A stretch of 46,157 bases of DNA from Bacteroidales bacterium. Lineage in GTDB: Bacteria; Bacteroidota; Bacteroidia; Bacteroidales; WCHB1-69. Each line of letters starts with the position of its first letter. Within the stretch, counting starts at the first letter, position 1. Location of the stretch: assembly GCA_017395245.1 (NCBI GenBank), contig JAFPVR010000052.1:1-46157 (forward strand). Reading direction: 5' to 3'. Both the position numbers and the translations under genes were made by a program. The notes beneath the pieces are model-generated. The model did not search any database. It was not told the DNA's origin and worked only from the letters and a program-made list of their open reading frames with translations. Below, one piece after another: positions 1 through 8,989 of this stretch.

Positions 1-1298
1 GAGAAAATCACCTCCAACGTCTTGTCGTCGCGCCAGGCATAGCTCTTGACAGGCGGGAAATCCGCCCCTGAAGTGCTCATATACAGGGCGATGCTGTTTA
101 GCATCGGCTTGGAGAATGTGATGACGAGTGTGAAAGGACCGCTGGGAACATCCTTCGCGCCGTCCTTGAGGTTCAATTTGTAGGTGGCGTTCTTCTTGGC
201 CAGCGCTTTCTGCTGCTTGTTGTACTGCTTCAAGTCAAAGTCGTTCACCATCTTGGCATAGACGGGCATGAAGTCGGACATCGTGGCATACTTGTCGCGT
301 TGCTGCTCGTACTCTTTCAGGGCGTCGCACAAGGTTTGGATGAGGATGAAACCCTGCCGTTCTTCTTCTCCGACAAATGCGGATTCCTCAATCTGAGGAT
401 AGTGGACTCTCATATAGCGGATGACGGAGGCGCGGACAAACGTTTCGTTCATCATAATCAGGGCCGAACCGTAGGCGGATTGCCGCAGCTGCTCTTCTCG
501 TTCCTTGAACACCTTTTCGGCGGATGCCTCCATCAACGACCAAAACTGGCTGTTCAGCGGGTTGCAGTAATGGTGGCAGAACTCGTGGATGACAACGGGC
601 AGTACGGTGTTTGCATTGTAGGAGATGTTTCCGCTATCATCCACTTGGCAGCAGCCAATGACGGGGCTCAATGCGTTAGTGCCGTCTTTCAGTTTGGCAC
701 TGCACCCGTAGTTGTTCGGACCCACTAACAGGCTGAGCACGATGCGGAAGGTGCTGCCGCTTTCCGCGCCGAAATAGTCGTTGAACCAATCGTAATCAAT
801 TTGCTGGTTGATGGCCTCGAACGCCTCCTCCACCTCGTCGAACAGGATATCCTGCTGCAAGTACCAATCGTGGAAATGGGATTTGCGGTAAAAATCGTTC
901 AGCGGTTCCAGGAACTCTTTTTTCTGTTGATCCGACCAACGGTCGAAAGAGTTGTCGCTGCCTTCTAAGAAACTGTCGTCTAATACAATAGCACCATTGG
1001 CATTCAACGTTAGATGCAAACCGTAAGAGGCCACCGCATCATAGCTGATTCCCGATTCGTTCTGGTATTGGCGAGCCAGCTGCACGACGGGATGGTCTTT
1101 GTATGGCCCGAAAACGGAATCGACCTCGTGCGCGTATTGCGGAACTCTGCAACGATTGTATTCTTCGGATCCCGAAAGTCGCCAGACCGTGGCCATCAGC
1201 TCCACACATTCGTCGAAGCGCGCCGGAATCGGGCTTTGGGCGAAGGAAGTCAGCGCGGAGAGGACGGCGCAGAGGAGAACGGTTAATGTTTTCTTCAT
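1..1298 (-). CDS. DUF4932-like secreted metalloprotease-like protein (3' end off window)
   Basis: The minus frame is open from the ATG at 1298 to the left edge, giving 432 residues without a stop, so the C-terminus is missing. Residues 1-20 form a signal peptide (MKKTLTVLLCAVLSALTSFA). A zinc-protease-type HExxH motif is visible as HEFCHHYCNP, with His238, Glu239 and His242. This and the overall sequence resemble the DUF4932 family of Bacteroidetes exported proteins; a peptidase activity is inferred from the motif only. A Bacteroidetes -7 element (TATCTTTGC) lies 25 bases upstream of the start and supports this start. It is divergent from the membrane-protein gene at 1464. The family match is from memory; the HExxH motif and signal peptide are seen directly. 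Confidence 0.75.
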   Translation of the reverse strand, partial: MKKTLTVLLCAVLSALTSFAQSPIPARFDECVELMATVWRLSGSEEYNRCRVPQYAHEVDSVFGPYKDHPVVQLARQYQNESGISYDAVASYGLHLTLNANGAIVLDDSFLEGSDNSFDRWSDQQKKEFLEPLNDFYRKSHFHDWYLQQDILFDEVEEAFEAINQQIDYDWFNDYFGAESGSTFRIVLSLLVGPNNYGCSAKLKDGTNALSPVIGCCQVDDSGNISYNANTVLPVVIHEFCHHYCNPLNSQFWSLMEASAEKVFKEREEQLRQSAYGSALIMMNETFVRASVIRYMRVHYPQIEESAFVGEEERQGFILIQTLCDALKEYEQQRDKYATMSDFMPVYAKMVNDFDLKQYNKQQKALAKKNATYKLNLKDGAKDVPSGPFTLVITFSKPMLNSIALYMSTSGADFPPVKSYAWRDDKTLEVIF

Positions 1299-1322
1299 AT
1301 CGTCAAAGGTTTAAATCCAGCC

Positions 1323-1331
1323 GCAAAGATA
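1323..1331 (-). promoter_or_regulatory. -7 promoter element of the DUF4932-like gene
   Basis: Read on the minus strand this is TATCTTTGC, an exact match to the Bacteroidetes primary-sigma -7 consensus TAnnTTTGC, placed 25 bases before the ATG. No clear -33 TTTG was found at the right distance. Confidence 0.65.
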
Positions 1332-1427
1332 GTCATTTTATTCATTCAGGGCACGCGAATAAACCCTCATTTTTGTCTTACCTCCTTACTTGTTCTCTCT
1401 CATGTTTTCGATGACACGAATTTTTTG

Positions 1428-1436
1428 TATCTTTGC
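1428..1436 (+). promoter_or_regulatory. -7 promoter element of the gene at 1464
   Basis: TATCTTTGC, an exact -7 consensus, 27 bases before the ATG at 1464. Its position rules out the longer upstream start at 1425, which would lie in front of the expected transcription start. Confidence 0.7.
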
Positions 1437-1463
1437 GGTGCAAAAACAACAAGAACAAAGGCT

Positions 1464-2015
1464 ATGGAATCGAGCAAGCTTCCCGTGAAATCCTGTCCGA
1501 AGAAGACCTATACCTACTCGCTGGAAGGTTCCTACAAAGCCGCGGTGGCGGGTGTCGTCTTTGAGGTGATCATCTCCATTTGTATTTTCGCAGTTGACTC
1601 ATGGAGGACACCCTTGATCCCTGTTCTCATCCTCTCTCTGCCTCTTGTTGCTATACTATGGATGAACGCCCTCTATAAAAACGCGCGCATCTCCTTTTCT
1701 CCCGAGGGGCTGACACTTTGCGGCGCATTAAACCTCAAGGATGGATTCAAAAATGATTTCCGTCGGGAGGATTTCAGAAAAGAGGAACATTTCAAGTGGG
1801 AGCAGATTCAGCGTTTGGGATATACCAGAGGTCCGAGGCATCCGTCTTTTTTGTTCATACACCTGTTGGATGGCGAAACCTACTATTTCCCTATCAAGTA
1901 TTCCTACAACGCCATATTCATCATAGACAACCTACGGCGTTTCACTGGATATTCCGGCTGTAAGGACTTAGGGGAACTTGTGCCGTATCTTAAACGGCTC
2001 AAGGAGGAAGAGTAA
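1464..2015 (+). CDS. Small membrane protein with two TM helices and a C-terminal PH-like region
   Basis: 183 residues. A basic N-terminus is followed by two hydrophobic helices (about residues 26-45 and 50-67), and then a soluble region of alternating beta-type sequence (ARISFSPEGLTLCG..., FKWEQIQRLGYTRG...). Two membrane helices followed by such a domain recall bacterial PH-domain membrane proteins (YcxB/YdbS-like), but this is only a resemblance and no function can be assigned. The start is the first ATG after the -7 element at 1428. It is followed by a separate transcription unit with its own promoter at 2071. Confidence 0.7.
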   Translation: MESSKLPVKSCPKKTYTYSLEGSYKAAVAGVVFEVIISICIFAVDSWRTPLIPVLILSLPLVAILWMNALYKNARISFSPEGLTLCGALNLKDGFKNDFRREDFRKEEHFKWEQIQRLGYTRGPRHPSFLFIHLLDGETYYFPIKYSYNAIFIIDNLRRFTGYSGCKDLGELVPYLKRLKEEE

Positions 2016-2049
2016 CGTTTTTTTGGCAATGAAAAAATGATGGCATCTA

Positions 2050-2079
2050 TTGCTCAGTCTCTAAAAAATGTATTTTTGC
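2050..2079 (+). promoter_or_regulatory. Promoter of the gene at 2106 (-33 TTG, -7 TATTTTTGC)
   Basis: TATTTTTGC at 2071-2079 is a good -7 element, and a TTG at 2050-2052 lies 18 bases upstream, matching the Bacteroidetes -33/-7 spacing. The predicted start of transcription is about 2086, so the ATG at 2106 is the likely initiation codon. Confidence 0.65.
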
Positions 2080-2105
2080 ACTGCAAACGTACAAATCCAT
2101 TTGTT

Positions 2106-3008
2106 ATGAAAAAAATCGCAGTTATTACCCTTTGTCTGCTCCTCTTGCAAAGCGTGAGCGCGCAACAGACCTTCAATATGCATGTTGACACTCTTTTCGT
2201 GACAGGAAATCATGTCGAATGGGGCGATTTTTCATTCAGCGGGTACAACGACAAATGGCTTTGGACAAGGTCAAAACCGTACCCCACTGTCTTGTTCGAA
2301 GATGACCTCTACACGGTAAGCCATGACAATTATTACGGAGGCATCCTCTTCACGGCAAAGGAGCCTTCTTTATACATTGACGCCCACAATGGGTGGTTAC
2401 AGCACGAATATGTGAACCGGCAATACTATTTCACGGGGGAATTCCATCAAATACTGCGTCATGGGGATTACTACTACTTTATCAACCCCAAACGGGTGGA
2501 TAGTTTGCGCATCGACCAGAACCCGGGAAATCCGTTGGTAAAGAACATCATTCCAGATATTTGGGACAACAATTTATCATTATGCCATAACGACTTCAAA
2601 TGGTGCGATCCACAGAGCGGTTATGGCGGTGGTAGTAGGTATGTTAGAGGATATATATGTCATGGTTGTTGCATCGGAAGGCACTATTCTTACACAATGC
2701 CGACGGACACACTGTTTCACGGGGCTTTCGTGTCAGACGACCAACTGTATTATGTCGTCAGTTGCGACAATGAAGTGTTCCTTGCCCAACGGAACGGCAA
2801 TGACTTGACCCGTGTCAAGGAATTAGGTCAAGGGTGGAACTTTTATGATTATTTTGGTGACTCAAATCGTTGGTGGAATCTCGGTCCGGGCGACAACCGC
2901 TTGCTGAAACCATTCCGTACCTCCGACGGCACTGCGGGGCTGCTCACCATCGATGGTAGTGACATCCATGTCCAATATGTCATGTCTTCCAAGACGGTGG
3001 TGCCGTAA
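2106..3008 (+). CDS. Exported protein of unknown function
   Basis: 300 residues beginning MKKIAVITLCLLLLQSVSAQQ, a clear Sec signal peptide ending in an AQ-type cleavage site common in Bacteroidetes. The mature part is rich in Tyr, Trp and Asp (for example WGDFSFSGYNDKWLWT and HGDYYYFINPKRVD), with a short Cys/Gly-rich stretch (YICHGCCIGRHY near residue 185). There is no T9SS tail. I recognise no family. The reading frame also runs upstream to an ATG at 2037, but that lies before the promoter, so 2106 is preferred. It stands alone, followed by an intergenic structured repeat. Confidence 0.7.
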   Translation: MKKIAVITLCLLLLQSVSAQQTFNMHVDTLFVTGNHVEWGDFSFSGYNDKWLWTRSKPYPTVLFEDDLYTVSHDNYYGGILFTAKEPSLYIDAHNGWLQHEYVNRQYYFTGEFHQILRHGDYYYFINPKRVDSLRIDQNPGNPLVKNIIPDIWDNNLSLCHNDFKWCDPQSGYGGGSRYVRGYICHGCCIGRHYSYTMPTDTLFHGAFVSDDQLYYVVSCDNEVFLAQRNGNDLTRVKELGQGWNFYDYFGDSNRWWNLGPGDNRLLKPFRTSDGTAGLLTIDGSDIHVQYVMSSKTVVP

Positions 3009-3180
3009 TTACCCTGACTTCACGCCAGCAGCCAGCCATCTACCCCGTCTATTTTTTAGACACCGTTGTCTCATTTTTGGACACAACTGCAACAGCAATT
3101 CATCGCTACACCCTTGATGTTGAAATATTTCCTATTTTTGGCGCGATTTTTGAGAATGCTGAATTATAAATATATTCTTT

Positions 3181-3280
3181 GAGCAGTCTCGAAGAGACAA
3201 AACGCGCGAAGCGCAATTAACACCATACAAGCGAAGCGCAGTGTGGTGCGCACGAAGCGCAGTATGGTGCCTACAGGAAC
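3181..3280 (+). repeat. Structured dispersed repeat, copy A
   Basis: About 95 bases related to copies at 8990-9090 and 32885-32945, both in the opposite orientation. Visible parts are a small hairpin GTCTC-GAA-GAGAC (3187-3199), GAAGCGCA three times, and a stem CACCATAC (3221-3228) with GTGTGGTG (3241-3248) closing a 12-base loop. It occupies the spacer before the response-regulator gene. Comparison with copy B shows paired base changes in the stem. Confidence 0.75.
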
Positions 3281-3300
3281 GATAACGAAAAACAGAACCG

Positions 3301-4626
<1,326 letters not shown>

Positions 4627-4655
4627 GGCAGTAGGCAAAAGGCAGTAGGCAGTAG
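4627..4655 (+). repeat. 7-base spacer array (GGCAGTA type)
   Basis: Directly after the TGA stop of the response regulator come GGCAGTA, GGCAAAA, GGCAGTA, GGCAGTA: four phased 7-mers, three of which contain TAG. One of ten short arrays of about 7-base period in this window. Confidence 0.8.
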
Positions 4656-4704
4656 AGATGATTGTGTCGAAAATGCATTAATATATGAAACTTCTTCCTT
4701 GAAA

Positions 4705-4756
4705 GCCCTGTAAGGGCGTCGTATGTCAGCCTAGGGTGAGCGGAGCGAGCCCTAGG
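4705..4756. repeat. REP-like double hairpin
   Basis: Two inverted repeats in tandem: GCCCT-GTA-AGGGC (4705-4717) and CCTAGGG (4730-4736) with CCCTAGG (4750-4756). It lies between the response regulator and its kinase. No U-run follows, so it looks more like a repetitive extragenic palindrome than a terminator. The bases from 4757 to 4808 are a low-complexity tract of GATGACGA-like words running into the kinase start codon. Confidence 0.6.
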
Positions 4757-4808
4757 ACGGATGACGAGGATGATACGATGACGACAACAATACAATGACG
4801 ACGATGAT

Positions 4809-6029
4809 ATGATAACGATTATAATCATAGGAATAGTAATCGCCTGGGCCGCCACCGCGTGGCTCCTCCTCCGGCGCAACCGCCGCAACACCGGCCGCAT
4901 CAAGTTCCTGTCGGACGCGGTGGCGGGCGGCGACTTCAGCTTCACCTTCCCCGAAGGCGATTCCCGGCGCACCGACCGCGTGATGGCCGAGTCGTTGAAC
5001 CGCATCCGCGACATGCTCGCCCGCGCCCGACAGGAAACCATCGACAAGGAACGCTACTACGCCCAAATTCTTGACAACGTGCGCACCGGCGTCGTGGCCT
5101 TCGACGAACGGGGCTTCGTCACGCAGACCAACGAAATCGCCGCCACGCTCTTCGGACTGCCCGTGCTGACCCACATCCGTCAGCTCGACAGAGTGAGTCC
5201 GGGGCTGTCGGACACGCTACTCCTGTCGGCGGCTGGCGACACCCGCACGCTCACCCTCCACGATGGCGACAGCACCCGCCAGCTCTCCATCCAAGTCTCC
5301 CAAAGCCGCATCCGCGACCGAAACATCCGGATACTGTCTGTCAACGACATCCACAACGAACTGGACAACAAAGAGATAGAATCATGGGTATCGCTCACTC
5401 GCGTACTGACGCACGAAATCATGAATGCAGTCTGCCCCATTACCTCGATGAGCGAAAGTCTACGCGAATTAGTTCCCGACAAGGACTCCGAACTCTACAA
5501 GGGATTGGCGCTCATCCATGAATCGGGCCGCGGCATCGAGGGATTCGTGGAGTCATACCGGCAGTTCACCCACATTCCCACGCCTGCACCGACGCTGTTC
5601 TATGTCCGGGGATTGGTGGAACGAGCCGTGGCACTGGCGCGGAGCATATCGGAAAGTCCGAACATCGAGTTCCGTTGGGCGGTGGAGCCCGACGACATGT
5701 TGCTGCACGCCGACGAGAACCTCATCAGCCGCGTACTCAACAACCTGCTCAAGAACGCCGTGGAGGCGGTGGGCGAAGGAAACGACGGTTGGGTGGAAGT
5801 TCGCGCCCTCCTCAACGAACGCGAGGACGTGGTCGTGGAGGTCAGCGACAGCGGCGGGCCGATTCCGCCAGCCGTGGAGGAGCGCATCTTCATCCCGTTC
5901 TTCACCACCAAGGAGAGCGGCAACGGTGTCGGGCTGAGCATTTCGCGACAGATCATGCGGCTTTCCGGCGGCACGCTCACGCTGCGCACACGTCCGCACA
6001 CCACGTTTGTGATGACCTTTGGTCATTGA
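4809..6029 (+). CDS. PAS-containing sensor histidine kinase, partner of the regulator at 3301
   Basis: 406 residues. One N-terminal membrane helix (2-21, ITIIIIGIVIAWAATAWLLL) is followed by a basic stop-transfer, a linker helix, a PAS-like domain (about 85-180, beginning YYAQILDNVRTGVVAFDERG), a HisKA H-box with His202 in LTHEIMNAVCPI, and a HATPase_c domain with N-box NNLLKNAVEA (311-320), DSGGPIP and the G2 box ESGNGVGLS. There is almost no extracytoplasmic part, so the signal is probably sensed in the membrane or cytosol. The His box and gene order match the AtoS/ZraS-type partners of NtrC regulators. The spacer from the regulator is 182 bp of repeats. The TGA stop is itself part of a TTGACCT array. 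Confidence 0.92.
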   Translation: MITIIIIGIVIAWAATAWLLLRRNRRNTGRIKFLSDAVAGGDFSFTFPEGDSRRTDRVMAESLNRIRDMLARARQETIDKERYYAQILDNVRTGVVAFDERGFVTQTNEIAATLFGLPVLTHIRQLDRVSPGLSDTLLLSAAGDTRTLTLHDGDSTRQLSIQVSQSRIRDRNIRILSVNDIHNELDNKEIESWVSLTRVLTHEIMNAVCPITSMSESLRELVPDKDSELYKGLALIHESGRGIEGFVESYRQFTHIPTPAPTLFYVRGLVERAVALARSISESPNIEFRWAVEPDDMLLHADENLISRVLNNLLKNAVEAVGEGNDGWVEVRALLNEREDVVVEVSDSGGPIPPAVEERIFIPFFTTKESGNGVGLSISRQIMRLSGGTLTLRTRPHTTFVMTFGH

Positions 6030-6077
6030 CCTTTGACTTTGACCTTTAACTTTGACCTTTGACTTTGACTGTTGACC
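6026..6077 (+). repeat. TTGACCT/TTGACT spacer array overlapping a stop codon and a promoter
   Basis: Four consecutive 13-base units made of a 7-mer and a 6-mer (TTGACCT TTGACT). The first contains the TGA stop of the histidine kinase (6027-6029), and the last supplies the TTG of the -33 box of the next promoter. TGA or TAA recurs in nearly every unit. Confidence 0.85.
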
Positions 6078-6101
6078 ATTAAACAAAAAATGTATCTTTG
6101 C
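6072..6101 (+). promoter_or_regulatory. Promoter of the SPFH gene
   Basis: TTG at 6072-6074 and TATCTTTGC at 6093-6101 are separated by 18 bases, close to the Bacteroidetes consensus. The ATG at 6141 is 39 bases downstream. Confidence 0.7.
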
Positions 6102-6140
6102 GCTCCAATATTGAAACGTACAAACCAACAATAAATCATT

Positions 6141-6938
6141 ATGGAAAGAGTTCAACCCAGCAGCAAAAAAGTCGTCAAATGGACGATTTACGGCATTTTA
6201 GGATTTATCGCAATCATCACCATTTTCAGCTCGTTCTACACGGTGAAGTCAACGGAGCGCGGTGTGCTGTCCACCTTCGGGAAGATTCAGGACAGGGCCG
6301 TGAGTGACGGTCTGCACTTCAAGCTCCCGTTCATCCAGACTGTGCAGAAAGTGAACGTGCAGCAGAAGAAATTCGACGGCACGGAGGACTCCTACACGCG
6401 CGACGTGCAGACCTCAGAAGTAACGTACACCATCAACTACGACCTGGTGCGGGAGAACGTCAGCCTGCTGATCAAGAATGTGGGCGCGGACTACCACACG
6501 CGAATTGTGGAGCCGTACATCCGCAGCGCGGTGAAGAGCAGCTTCGGTAACTTCAACGCCACGCAGATTGTAGAGAACCGCGACAAAGTGCGGGCCCAGA
6601 TTGAGTCGAAACTGCGCGAGACACTCGACAAGCGCTACTTCACGAACGTGCACTTCCAGTTGGTGAACATCGACTTCGACGACCAGTTTGAAACGGCTAT
6701 CAAAGAAAAGCAGGTGGCCGAGCAGAATGCGCTGAAAGCCAAGAACGTCACCATCCAAATTGAGGAGCAGGCAAAGCAGACCAAGATCAAGGCGGAAGCC
6801 GAGGCCGAGGCCATTCGCATCAAGGCCAACGCTTTGGAGAAGAACCCGCGCTTGGTGGAGTACGAGGCCGTGCAGAAATGGGACGGTAAACTGCCGGAGT
6901 ACACAGGCGGCGCTATTCCCTTCCTCAACATCAAATAA
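6141..6938 (+). CDS. Prohibitin-like SPFH/Band 7 membrane protein
   Basis: 265 residues. A basic N-terminus is followed by one membrane helix (about 13-33, WTIYGILGFIAIITIFSSFYTV) and the SPFH core: STERGVLSTFGKI, GLHFKLPFIQTVQKVNVQQ, QTSEVTYTINYDL. Then comes an Ala/Glu/Lys-rich coiled coil (about 185-230, EKQVAEQNALKAKN... EAEAEAIRIKANAL). Order and length match the prohibitin branch, which forms large membrane-attached rings and in bacteria is often tied to FtsH-type proteolysis or membrane domains. No protease gene is adjacent. It has its own promoter, and the tRNA-Glu terminator follows on the other strand. Confidence 0.9.
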   Translation: MERVQPSSKKVVKWTIYGILGFIAIITIFSSFYTVKSTERGVLSTFGKIQDRAVSDGLHFKLPFIQTVQKVNVQQKKFDGTEDSYTRDVQTSEVTYTINYDLVRENVSLLIKNVGADYHTRIVEPYIRSAVKSSFGNFNATQIVENRDKVRAQIESKLRETLDKRYFTNVHFQLVNIDFDDQFETAIKEKQVAEQNALKAKNVTIQIEEQAKQTKIKAEAEAEAIRIKANALEKNPRLVEYEAVQKWDGKLPEYTGGAIPFLNIK

Positions 6939-6941
6939 TTT

Positions 6942-7011
6942 AAGTTTCAAGTTTCAGGTTTCAAGTTTCAGGTTGTAAGTCAACAAGGTTGAAGTTTGAA
7001 ACCTGAAACCA
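6942..7011 (+). repeat. AAGTTTC/AGGTTTC spacer array with inverted half
   Basis: Five phased 7-mers (AAGTTTC, AAGTTTC, AGGTTTC, AAGTTTC, AGGTTGT) from 6942, then a looser stretch ending GAAACCTGAAAC, the reverse complement of bases 6951-6962. The array begins four bases after the TAA of the SPFH gene. The minus strand has TGA in each unit. Confidence 0.75.
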
Positions 7012-7012
7012 A

Positions 7013-7056
7013 CAAAAAAATGCGGTTAACTTGCCCATATTAGGCTTGTTAACCGC
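7013..7056 (-). terminator. Terminator of tRNA-Glu
   Basis: On the minus strand a perfect 9-bp stem (GCGGTTAAC and GTTAACCGC, 7048-7056 and 7022-7030) is followed by ATTTTTTT, placed just downstream of the tRNA. Confidence 0.85.
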
Positions 7057-7064
7057 TTTTCTTG

Positions 7065-7139
7065 TACCGGGTAGGGGATTCGAACCCCTGATTTTAAGAA
7101 TGAAAATCTTACGTCCTAGGCCAACTAGACGAACCCGGC
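7065..7139 (-). tRNA. tRNA-Glu (anticodon TTC)
   Basis: 75 bases folding into a complete cloverleaf on the minus strand. The acceptor GCCGGGT pairs with ACCCGGT (first pair G-U). The anticodon stem is TAAGA/TCTTA with loop TTTTCAT, so the anticodon is TTC. The T arm is AGGGG-TTCGAAT-CCCCT. Discriminator is A. CCA is not encoded (the next bases are CAAG). Confidence 0.95.
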
Positions 7140-7215
7140 ATCAAGTGTCAAAATGACGGCGCGAAAATACACTTTTTTTGATATGCGCCGTCACTCCCGG
7201 AAAAAATATTTTCGT

Positions 7216-7890
7216 CTACGCGTTTTTATCTTGTTCAAACCTGAATCCCAGACGTTTACCAGTCCGCATCAGGTTGTTTTGGTCTTCCATTTGGATAATG
7301 TCGTTGACCGTGATGATCTTCATTTCCTCATAATTTGGCACCAGAAGGTCAAAATTGAGCGTATATCGAATGGCTGAACTGAGGATTTCCTTGACCGCCT
7401 CGGCCGAAATCTCGTTGGTGCTGAAGTTGTTGATCACCTGCGCCAGTTCGCGCTTGCCCTCGATGTAGTAATGACCCTCCTTGTTGATGAATATGCGACC
7501 GATCATGTAGCCCAAGTCGTTCACCCGGTCGTACTTCAGAGAATCACCCAAGAAGTTGAAAATCTGAATCATACCGCAGTAGGAACGGTCTTTGTCTTCC
7601 TTGATGTAGGGGGTGCGCATCACCTCGTGATCGCGAGAAAACTCGAAGATGTTGGTGTGCATCAGAAAGATGAGCACGTCGCCGCCGAACTTGAGCATAA
7701 ACTGGTACTGGTTCTTGTTGTTGTACTGCACCGGGATGTTATCGTGGTCGTCGGCGTATTTATCGCGATAATACTCTTCAAAACTTTTGGCAGCGTCTTT
7801 GAAGAGCTGCATGGTTTCCAAGGTGACGGTAAAAATATTTTGTTTCAATTCACCTTTGGTAATCAATAAGTTACATAAACTATCGTCCAT
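7216..7890 (-). CDS. Conserved-looking cytosolic protein of unknown function
   Basis: 224 residues from the ATG at 7890, which has a purine-rich AAAGGAAA just before it. An in-frame upstream start at 7917 is rejected because it lies inside the promoter element (7914-7922). The protein has no signal peptide or membrane helix. It is acidic and mixed alpha/beta (MLKFGGDVLIFLMHTNIFEF, GRIFINKEGHYYIEGKRELAQVINNF). It ends with a basic/aromatic tail (GKRLGFRFEQDKNA). I recognise no domain; sequences of this look occur as single-copy unknowns in Bacteroidales, but that is an impression. It is monocistronic. Confidence 0.75.
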   Translation of the reverse strand: MDDSLCNLLITKGELKQNIFTVTLETMQLFKDAAKSFEEYYRDKYADDHDNIPVQYNNKNQYQFMLKFGGDVLIFLMHTNIFEFSRDHEVMRTPYIKEDKDRSYCGMIQIFNFLGDSLKYDRVNDLGYMIGRIFINKEGHYYIEGKRELAQVINNFSTNEISAEAVKEILSSAIRYTLNFDLLVPNYEEMKIITVNDIIQMEDQNNLMRTGKRLGFRFEQDKNA

Positions 7891-7913
7891 ATTTTCCTTT
7901 AAAAAATTGTGCG

Positions 7914-7922
7914 GCAAAGATA
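7914..7922 (-). promoter_or_regulatory. -7 promoter element of the gene at 7216-7890
   Basis: Minus strand TATCTTTGC, 23 bases before the ATG at 7890. Confidence 0.7.
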
Positions 7923-7930
7923 TAAAAAAT

Positions 7931-7958
7931 GTAGAGACGCAAGATTTTGCGTCTCTAC
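7931..7958. repeat. GTAGAGACG palindrome, copy 1
   Basis: Perfect 12-bp inverted repeat (GTAGAGACGCAA and TTGCGTCTCTAC) around a 4-base loop, flanked by T and A. It lies between the stop of the DUF4332 gene and the promoter of the unknown gene. The outer nine bases are shared with copies at 25098, 26652 and 33013. Confidence 0.85.
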
Positions 7959-7975
7959 AACGACGTACAATCGTC

Positions 7976-8383
7976 TTAGTACTCCATCATCGGTTCCATC
8001 TCCTTGGCCTGGTCGATCATCTTCTGGATCTCGGCGGCGGTGGGGACGCGGCCCACGAGGTGCTTCGCCTCGTTGACCTCGACCATCTTGGCGGCAAGGT
8101 TCTCGGCCACGCGGTGGCGGAACTCCTTGACAGTATCGACGCCGACAGCCTCAAGCAGTTCGGAGAACTGCGGTCCGACGCCATTGATACGCATCAGGTC
8201 AGCGTGGTTGGCCCAGGTGAGGACCAGTTTCGGGGAGATGCCCGTTTTCTCGGCCAATTCGGCACGTCCGGCGGGCTTTTTCGCAGCCTCCAGCAGCTCT
8301 TCAACCGTGTTAATCCCGGCTTCGACCAGCTTCGCGGCGTAAACGTCGCCAATTCCTTCAACATCCATAATCTTGTAACTCAT
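7976..8383 (-). CDS. DUF4332 helix-hairpin-helix protein
   Basis: 135 residues. Two helix-hairpin-helix-like segments are visible: VEGIGDVYAAKLVEAGINTVEELLEAA (about 8-34) and INGVGPQFSELLEAVGVDTVKEFRHRV (about 65-91). This is the arrangement of DUF4332 proteins, which resemble the DNA-binding or scaffold hairpins of RadA/TopI-type proteins. No enzymatic domain is present. The role is unknown; nucleic-acid or protein binding is an inference from the fold. It is divergent from the thioesterase gene at 8462, with interlocking promoters, and followed downstream by a GTAGAGACG palindrome. Confidence 0.85.
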   Translation of the reverse strand: MSYKIMDVEGIGDVYAAKLVEAGINTVEELLEAAKKPAGRAELAEKTGISPKLVLTWANHADLMRINGVGPQFSELLEAVGVDTVKEFRHRVAENLAAKMVEVNEAKHLVGRVPTAAEIQKMIDQAKEMEPMMEY

Positions 8384-8411
8384 AATCGTATAATTTTAAG
8401 GGTTTGAAACG

Positions 8412-8420
8412 GCAAAGATA
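8412..8420 (-). promoter_or_regulatory. -7 promoter element of the DUF4332 gene
   Basis: Minus strand TATCTTTGC, 28 bases before the ATG at 8383. Only 11 bases separate it from the divergent -7 element at 8432. Confidence 0.7.
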
Positions 8421-8431
8421 CATTTTTTTTG

Positions 8432-8440
8432 TATTTTCGC
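8432..8440 (+). promoter_or_regulatory. -7 promoter element of the thioesterase gene (TATTTTCGC variant)
   Basis: TATTTTCGC, a variant of TAnnTTTGC also found before the giant adhesin gene (9197). It rules out a start upstream of 8462. Confidence 0.55.
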
Positions 8441-8461
8441 GCCCTTATTTTTTCAAATATT

Positions 8462-8974
8462 ATGAGAGCCATCATCAACCCCTGGGTGGGGAAAACGGAG
8501 AGATACAACTGTTTCGGGTGCTGTCCAGGCAACCCGAGGGGCGTACACATGCGCTTTTACTGGGACGGCGAGCAGGTAATTTCGGTGTGGCGGGCGGACC
8601 CGAACTTCGTGAGCTGGATCGACACGCTGCACGGCGGCATCCAGGCCACGTTGTTGGACGAGATATGCGGCTGGGTAGTCTTCTACCAACTGCAGACCTC
8701 GGGTGTGACGGCCAAGATGGAGATGCGCTACCGCAAGCCGGTGAGCACGCTTTGGCCGTACGTGCGGCTGAACGCCCGCTTAGTGGAGCAACGGCACAGC
8801 GTCGCGGTGGTTCACGGTGAAATCCTGAACCCCGACGGTGAATGCTGCGCCGAATGCACCTGCACCTACTTCCTCATTTCCGGCGAAAAGGCCCGCGAGA
8901 TGGGCTACGAGTTCACCGGACTTGAGGAGGCGGACCTCACCCTCGAAGAGGCTATCGCGCTGCTAGGGATGTAA
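8462..8974 (+). CDS. PaaI-type hotdog-fold thioesterase
   Basis: 170 residues. The hotdog signature is HGGIQATLLDEICGW (about residues 58-72), with the usual catalytic Asp/Glu region, followed by beta-strand sequence MEMRYRKPVSTLWPYVRLNARLVE and a C-terminal strand region CCAECTCTYFLIS. This matches PaaI/YbgC-like acyl-CoA thioesterases; the substrate cannot be read from the sequence. The N-terminus is Cys-rich (NCFGCCPGNPRG), as seen in several family members of this phylum. The start is the first ATG after the -7 element at 8432. Confidence 0.85.
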   Translation: MRAIINPWVGKTERYNCFGCCPGNPRGVHMRFYWDGEQVISVWRADPNFVSWIDTLHGGIQATLLDEICGWVVFYQLQTSGVTAKMEMRYRKPVSTLWPYVRLNARLVEQRHSVAVVHGEILNPDGECCAECTCTYFLISGEKAREMGYEFTGLEEADLTLEEAIALLGM

Positions 8975-8989
8975 CACCCGCGCTGGTTA

